Assembly (NCBI GenBank): GCA_045597045.1
Contig: JAZODN010000065.1
Span: forward strand, 1 to 16,909
Length of the DNA: 16,909 nucleotides
Source: SIG588 sp045597045
Lineage (GTDB): Bacteria; Bacillota; Clostridia; Oscillospirales; Acutalibacteraceae
Direction: 5' to 3'
The translations under genes were made by a program, and so were the position numbers. Below the pieces are notes generated by a model, which was not told where the DNA came from, searched no databases, and worked only from the letters and a program-made list of their open reading frames with translations. Each line of letters opens with the position of its first letter. The stretch's first letter is position 1. Positions 13,557 through 16,909 of this stretch are shown here, piece by piece.

Positions 13557-14310
13557 CAGCCCGTTTGCCGAAGACGCGTTGTTAAAAGCGCGTGTGGACG
13601 ATGCGGTGCGGCTATGCAAGCAGCGCTCGTCACCCGTCTATATCGGTTTTTTAGATGAACATCAGCAGACGGTTGCACGGGGTATAATCCGTCACTCCAA
13701 GGATGTGGACCACTGCTTTTGGGGCGGTCACACCGATGGCGAGCGCACGCTGCTTGGCGTGTCACCGTCGTTTTTACCGTTGGAAGAAGCTTGGTTTCCG
13801 CTTACAACCGTTGCATTTTACTATCGCAGTGGGCGCGAGATCACGCATCGTGACGTGCTGGGTTCCTTGCTTTCGGCAGGGGTGCGCCGCGAAACGATCG
13901 GTGACATTCTGTGCGGTGACGGCTTCGCAGTTGTGTTTGTGAAAGACGAGATCGTCTCCTTTTTACAAGAAGAAATCGTCAAAATCGGCGGTGAAGGGGT
14001 GCGCAGTGAAACACCGTTCACCGGTGAACTTCCCGTCATGCACACCTTTATCCAACGGCGCGATACAGTCGCCTCTCCACGGCTGGATGCCGTTTTGCGC
14101 GTGTGTATTGCCGCTTCGCGTGAAGAGGCTGCGCGCCGTATTGAAATGGGAACGGTATCGGTCAATCACATGCCTTGCACCACGGTTTCCGCACCAATAC
14201 ACGAAGGCGACGTGCTTTCGGTACGCGGTGTCGGCCGTTTCCGCGTGGCACAATTAGGGCCGCCCACCCGCAAAGGACGCTTGTTCGTCACCGTGGAACA
14301 GTACGTATAA
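13540..14310 (+). CDS. ylmH: S4-domain RNA-binding protein YlmH
   Basis: YlmH is a 256-aa protein with an N-terminal alpha/beta domain and a C-terminal S4 domain. In B. subtilis it has been linked to division-cluster genes and, more recently, to ribosome-associated quality control, where it can act like RqcP. Visible marks are ITHRDVLGSLLSAGVRRETI (101-120), which is a conserved block of the family, and the S4 domain from about 180 (SPRLDAVLRVC) through VSVNHMPC (206-213) to GDVLSVRGVGRFRV. The start at 13540 lies inside sepF with GGAG four bases ahead, so translation is probably coupled. The next gene starts 45 bases after its stop. Confidence 0.93.
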   Translation: MGSISNSPFAEDALLKARVDDAVRLCKQRSSPVYIGFLDEHQQTVARGIIRHSKDVDHCFWGGHTDGERTLLGVSPSFLPLEEAWFPLTTVAFYYRSGREITHRDVLGSLLSAGVRRETIGDILCGDGFAVVFVKDEIVSFLQEEIVKIGGEGVRSETPFTGELPVMHTFIQRRDTVASPRLDAVLRVCIAASREEAARRIEMGTVSVNHMPCTTVSAPIHEGDVLSVRGVGRFRVAQLGPPTRKGRLFVTVEQYV

Positions 14311-14355
14311 ATTTCGCGGCAAAAATGTACAATAATAAGAGGAGAGTGGCATTTG

Positions 14356-15150
14356 ATGCTTACGTTAGATCAAATCAAAAATGTAACCTTTTCCAAGGCT
14401 CGCGGTGGTTACTCCACGGCAGAGGTGGACGATTTTATCGACCAGTGTGTGGACACGCTGGCAAGCGTATTGGATGAACGCAACACGGCCAACAAAAAAA
14501 TGGAAGTGTTGGCGGATAAGTTGATGGAATATCGCAACGAAGAAGACAGTATTCGCTCTGCACTTGTAAACGCGCAGCGTTTGGGTGACACCATTGTGCG
14601 TGAAGCCAACCAAAAGGCGGCGCTGACAGGGGAAGATGCGACTATCAAAGCCGAAAAGATCGTGAAAGAAGCCGAAGATAAGGCGGCCGCTATTTTGAAC
14701 GCCATTACCGACGAAGTGAAGGCGCAAGAGGCCGAACTACAGCGCTTGCAGCGTGAAGTTTCCTTGTTTAAAGAACGCATGCTGGCGATCTATCGCGAAC
14801 ATTTGTCCCTCATTCAGGTTCTCCCTGAAGCAGAACCCGAAGAGGAAACCCCCGAGGCAGCTCCGGCTGTCGAAGAAAACGCACCTGTCGCGGTTGCGCA
14901 AGAAGAAACTGCCCCTCTTTCGGAAACGGTTGACGCACCTGCGGAAGAAGAACCTGCAGCGGAAGAAACTCCCGTTGCAGCGGAACCTGAAGAGGAAGGT
15001 GTCACCTCACTGGAGGCGATTGCCGAAGCTGAACCGTTACCGCCGGAATCGCCAAAATCCCGTTTTGGTGATCTTCAGTTCGGTGAAGATTATGACAATG
15101 CGCAAAACGGCGACACACAGCCGCGCGGTTTGTTCCGTCGTAAAAAGTAA
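14356..15150 (+). CDS. divIVA: Cell division/polarity protein DivIVA
   Basis: DivIVA is a coiled-coil scaffold that binds strongly curved membrane at poles and septa and recruits partners. The 264-aa protein has the membrane-binding N-terminus LTLDQIKNVTFSKARGGYST with VDDFID (24-29), and coiled-coil segments at about 28-85 and 95-150. A disordered Glu/Pro/Ala-rich tail (157-230) follows, then FGDLQFGEDYD (237-247) and a basic end RGLFRRKK. The tail makes it longer than B. subtilis DivIVA. The start is either the ATG at 14356 or a TTG one codon earlier (14353), which is better spaced (8 bases) from GAGGAG (14339-14344); they differ by one residue. It closes the sepF-ylmH-divIVA group and is followed by a strong hairpin. 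Confidence 0.93.
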   Translation: MLTLDQIKNVTFSKARGGYSTAEVDDFIDQCVDTLASVLDERNTANKKMEVLADKLMEYRNEEDSIRSALVNAQRLGDTIVREANQKAALTGEDATIKAEKIVKEAEDKAAAILNAITDEVKAQEAELQRLQREVSLFKERMLAIYREHLSLIQVLPEAEPEEETPEAAPAVEENAPVAVAQEETAPLSETVDAPAEEEPAAEETPVAAEPEEEGVTSLEAIAEAEPLPPESPKSRFGDLQFGEDYDNAQNGDTQPRGLFRRKK

Positions 15151-15155
15151 GCAGC

Positions 15156-15195
15156 AAGCGCCGCCTCTTTCGGCGAAGAGAGGCGGCGCTTTTTT
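15156..15195 (+). terminator. Rho-independent terminator after divIVA
   Basis: A 13-bp stem (15156-15168 with 15179-15191), core AGCGCCGCCTCT/AGAGGCGGCGCT, closes a 10-nt loop and ends in a run of six T (15190-15195). It begins 5 bases after the divIVA stop. lspA starts only 29 bases further on without a visible promoter, so some read-through is expected. Confidence 0.88.
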
Positions 15196-15224
15196 CAACG
15201 ATATAACACAAACGAGGTGGAGAG

Positions 15225-15761
15225 ATGTATTGGCTGATCACCGGTGCTATTGCCGTCGTTTTGATACTGATCGACCAACTGACAAAGGCAGCCGCCGTGC
15301 AGCATTTGGCAAACGCACCTGCCATTCCGATTTGGAACGGCGTTTTGGAACTGACGTATGTTAGAAATTACGGCATTGCTTGGGGCATGCTGGCCAATCG
15401 TCGCTGGATCATCACTGTCCTCACCGCCGTTATGCTACTGTTCGTACTGTTTTTGTTGATCAAGCGCTGGTTTTTGCACTCTCGTGTGGCAACAGCCGGC
15501 CTATTATTGGTGTTTTCCGGCGGCATCGGCAACTTGATCGATCGCCTTGTAAACGGTTTTGTAGTGGATTTCATCCACTATTTCAAATGGTTTGATTTTC
15601 CTGTGTTTAATTTTGCCGATTGCTGCATTTCCATCGGTGCCGTATTGATTTTGCTGTACGCCTTCTTCGGCAACGACCACAAAGATACTCCAAAGGAGGC
15701 GTTAGTAGATGGAACCGTGCCATGTGACGATCCCAACGGAACAAGCAGGACAGCGCCTTGA
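15225..15761 (+). CDS. lspA: Lipoprotein signal peptidase LspA (signal peptidase II)
   Basis: LspA is an aspartic membrane protease that removes the signal peptide of prolipoproteins after lipidation. The 178-aa protein has four hydrophobic helices (about 3-20, 61-80, 88-108, 128-149). The family blocks are IDQLTK (16-21), VRNYGIAWG (46-54), GGIGNLIDRLVNGFVVDF (99-116) and FNFADCCISIG (128-138). The catalytic pair should be Asp115 and Asp132. The ATG at 15225 follows GGTGGAGAG. After the last helix there is a hydrophilic tail of about 28 residues (151-178), most of which is encoded in the 53 bases shared with rluD, so it may be a by-product of the overlap. No own promoter is seen; expression may depend on read-through past the divIVA terminator. 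Confidence 0.96.
   Translation: MYWLITGAIAVVLILIDQLTKAAAVQHLANAPAIPIWNGVLELTYVRNYGIAWGMLANRRWIITVLTAVMLLFVLFLLIKRWFLHSRVATAGLLLVFSGGIGNLIDRLVNGFVVDFIHYFKWFDFPVFNFADCCISIGAVLILLYAFFGNDHKDTPKEALVDGTVPCDDPNGTSRTAP
15692..15699 (+). promoter_or_regulatory. Strong rluD ribosome binding site inside lspA
   Basis: AAAGGAGG, near-complete complementarity to the 16S rRNA end, lies 9 bases before the rluD ATG at 15709 and inside the lspA reading frame. It supports a true start deep within lspA. Confidence 0.85.
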
Positions 15762-16626
15762 TGTGATTTTGGCTGAATTACTACCGCTGACACGCTCGGC
15801 CATACAATCGCTGATGGAAAGCGGCGCTGTCACGGCAAACGGAAAAACAGTTGCCAAAAATTATCGGTTGCGTGGGGGAGAGTGTGTCACCGTCTGTATC
15901 CCCGAGGCCACTCCGTGTGAAGCTTCGGCAGAGGATATCCCTTTGCACATCGTGTTTGAAGATGAGCACTTATTAGTTGTCAACAAGCCAAAGGGCATGG
16001 TGGTGCACCCTGCCGCAGGACACAGCGACGGCACATTGGTAAACGCGCTGCTCCATCATTGCGGCGAAAGTCTGTCCGGCATCAACGGGGTGCTTCGCCC
16101 CGGTATTGTTCACCGCATTGATAAAGATACAAGCGGTCTTTTGATCGTTGCTAAAAACGATCTTGCACACCAGGGACTGGCCGATCAAATCAAAATTCAC
16201 AGTTTTACACGTGTGTATGAAGCCGTGGTCGTGGGACATCCGGCCACGCAGGAAGGCACAGTGGACGCTCCGATCGGGCGTCATCCGATCGACCGCAAGA
16301 AGATGGCCGTCACCCCCAAGAACAGCAAACCGGCCAAAACGCATTACCGTGTTTTAGAAGAATTCAGCGGTTACTCCCACGTGAGATTACAGTTGGAAAC
16401 CGGCCGCACCCACCAAATTCGTGTGCACATGGCCTCTTTGGGACATCCCGTGGCCGGAGATACCGTCTACGGGGCAAAAAAAGACCCTCACAATTTGAAC
16501 GGTCAGTGCCTACACGCTAAAGAGATCGGCTTTGTCCACCCCGTAACCGGCAAGGAACTTTACTTTACATCTGAGCTACCTTCCTATTTTACGTCATTTT
16601 TAAGCAAACTTCGCTGTAAAGGCTAA
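15709..16626 (+). CDS. rluD: RluA/RluD family 23S rRNA pseudouridine synthase
   Basis: This family isomerises uridines to pseudouridine in large-subunit rRNA. In E. coli, RluD acts on helix 69 of 23S rRNA; the exact target here is inferred. The 305-aa protein has an N-terminal S4 domain (about 14-75, QRLDVILAELLPLTRSAIQ and VTANGKTV) and the RluA-type catalytic domain with VNKPKGMVVHP (91-101), HRIDKDTSGLLIVAKN (135-150) with catalytic Asp138, and GRTHQIRVHMASLGHPVAGD near the end. It starts inside lspA with a very strong ribosome binding site and overlaps it by 53 bases. In B. subtilis the matching gene next to lspA is ylyB (rluD). A terminator follows 23 bases after the stop. Confidence 0.93.
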   Translation: MEPCHVTIPTEQAGQRLDVILAELLPLTRSAIQSLMESGAVTANGKTVAKNYRLRGGECVTVCIPEATPCEASAEDIPLHIVFEDEHLLVVNKPKGMVVHPAAGHSDGTLVNALLHHCGESLSGINGVLRPGIVHRIDKDTSGLLIVAKNDLAHQGLADQIKIHSFTRVYEAVVVGHPATQEGTVDAPIGRHPIDRKKMAVTPKNSKPAKTHYRVLEEFSGYSHVRLQLETGRTHQIRVHMASLGHPVAGDTVYGAKKDPHNLNGQCLHAKEIGFVHPVTGKELYFTSELPSYFTSFLSKLRCKG

Positions 16627-16649
16627 AGCCGTTACACAAGTGTCGCAAC

Positions 16650-16688
16650 ATCCACCAACCGCTTCACAAACGGTCGGTGGATTTTTTT
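16650..16688 (+). terminator. Rho-independent terminator after rluD
   Basis: ATCCACC (16650-16656) pairs with GGTGGAT (16676-16682) and ACCG (16658-16661) with CGGT (16671-16674), with one A-C mismatch between the two parts and a 9-nt loop. A run of seven T follows (16682-16688). It ends the long operon. Confidence 0.9.
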
Positions 16689-16720
16689 ACCTTTTGCCTG
16701 CGTTTTTCTGTAATATACTC

Positions 16721-16749
16721 TTGATTATTTTAAAAGAATAGTATAAAAT
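16721..16749 (+). promoter_or_regulatory. Promoter for prfC with overlapping dyad
   Basis: TTGATT (16721-16726) and TAAAAT (16744-16749) are 17 bp apart in AT-rich DNA; TATAAA at 16742 is an alternative -10 with a shorter spacer. A perfect 9-bp inverted repeat, ATTATTTTA (16724-16732) and TAAAATAAT (16744-16752), overlaps both elements with arm centres 20 bp apart. The start site would be near 16756, about 26 bases before the prfC start. Confidence 0.55.
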
Positions 16750-16781
16750 AATGGTAATTGTTTTTATGGAGGGGTTTCCTT

Positions 16782-16909
16782 TTGGCTGATCTACAAAACG
16801 AGATCCGTCGGCGGCGTACATTTGCGATCATATCGCACCCGGATGCCGGTAAAACGACGTTGACAGAGAAGCTGTTGTTGTACGGAGGCGCTATCAATCT
16901 GGCAGGTTC
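16782..16909 (+). CDS. prfC: Peptide chain release factor 3 (RF3), N-terminal part
   Basis: RF3 is a translational GTPase that recycles RF1 and RF2 from the ribosome after termination. Only 42 codons and two bases are in the window; the gene runs off the right edge. RRRTFAIISHPDAGKTTLTE (10-29) contains the G1 motif (HPDAGKTT, 19-26), and KLLLYGGAINLAG follows. This is the RF3 version, since EF-G reads differently around the G1 motif. The start is TTG at 16782, 7 bases after GGAGGGG (16768-16774); the ATG at 16766 is out of frame and part of that ribosome binding site. It is separated from rluD by a terminator and has its own promoter. Confidence 0.92.
   Translation, partial: MADLQNEIRRRRTFAIISHPDAGKTTLTEKLLLYGGAINLAG

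Noticed and set aside
14328..14333. TACAAT as a -10 for a divIVA promoter.
   Set aside because: No -35-like hexamer lies 16-18 bp upstream, and the short gap from ylmH is explained by operon read-through.

Overview
The window is an ordinary chromosomal core region of a Gram-positive bacterium, most likely a member of the Clostridia and probably the Oscillospirales/Ruminococcaceae. The reasons are: gene orders shared with Bacillus and clostridia (miaB - YlbF/YmcA-family gene - mutS - mutL - miaA; adaptor-like gene - yggS - sepF - ylmH - divIVA - lspA - rluD; mazG near an S4-domain rqcP), strong purine-rich ribosome binding sites, three TTG starts, and sigma-A-type promoters with 17-bp spacers. 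Coding DNA is moderately GC-rich and the spacers are AT-rich. All complete genes are on the + strand. I see no mobile element, CRISPR array, phage gene, rRNA or tRNA.

Layout. (1) 1-1894: the tail of an unknown gene and a stem-loop, then mutY and a short-chain dehydrogenase of the YmfI (EF-P 5-aminopentanone reductase) type, overlapping by 4 bases. (2) 2060-3640: a promoter, then mazG, hup, a terminator-like hairpin, rqcP and a strong terminator. (3) 3672-16688: a near-consensus promoter, then a long co-directional run of miaB, a YlbF-family gene with a C-terminal cysteine cluster, mutS, mutL, miaA, a membrane-anchored HlyD-like protein, yggS, sepF, ylmH, divIVA, a hairpin terminator, lspA, rluD and a terminator. 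A very good second promoter lies inside the yggS coding sequence (12950-12978) and probably drives sepF-ylmH-divIVA independently. (4) 16721-16909: a promoter and the first 42 codons of prfC (release factor RF3).

Themes. Four genes keep the genome or nucleotide pool clean (mutY, mutS, mutL, mazG). Two genes make ms2i6A at position 37 of tRNAs (miaA, miaB). Three gene products touch translation quality (YmfI-type reductase on EF-P, RqcP and YlmH in ribosome-associated quality control), and prfC and rluD also serve translation. SepF and DivIVA belong to septum and pole formation. LspA matures lipoproteins, and YggS balances pyridoxal phosphate.

No new multi-gene system is evident. The points most worth a second look are the promoter inside yggS, the dyads around the miaB and prfC promoters, the cysteine-tailed RicA/RicF-like protein, the uncharacterised HlyD-like protein beside the division genes, the 33-bp tandem repeat and altered endonuclease motif of MutL, and the lspA/rluD overlap.
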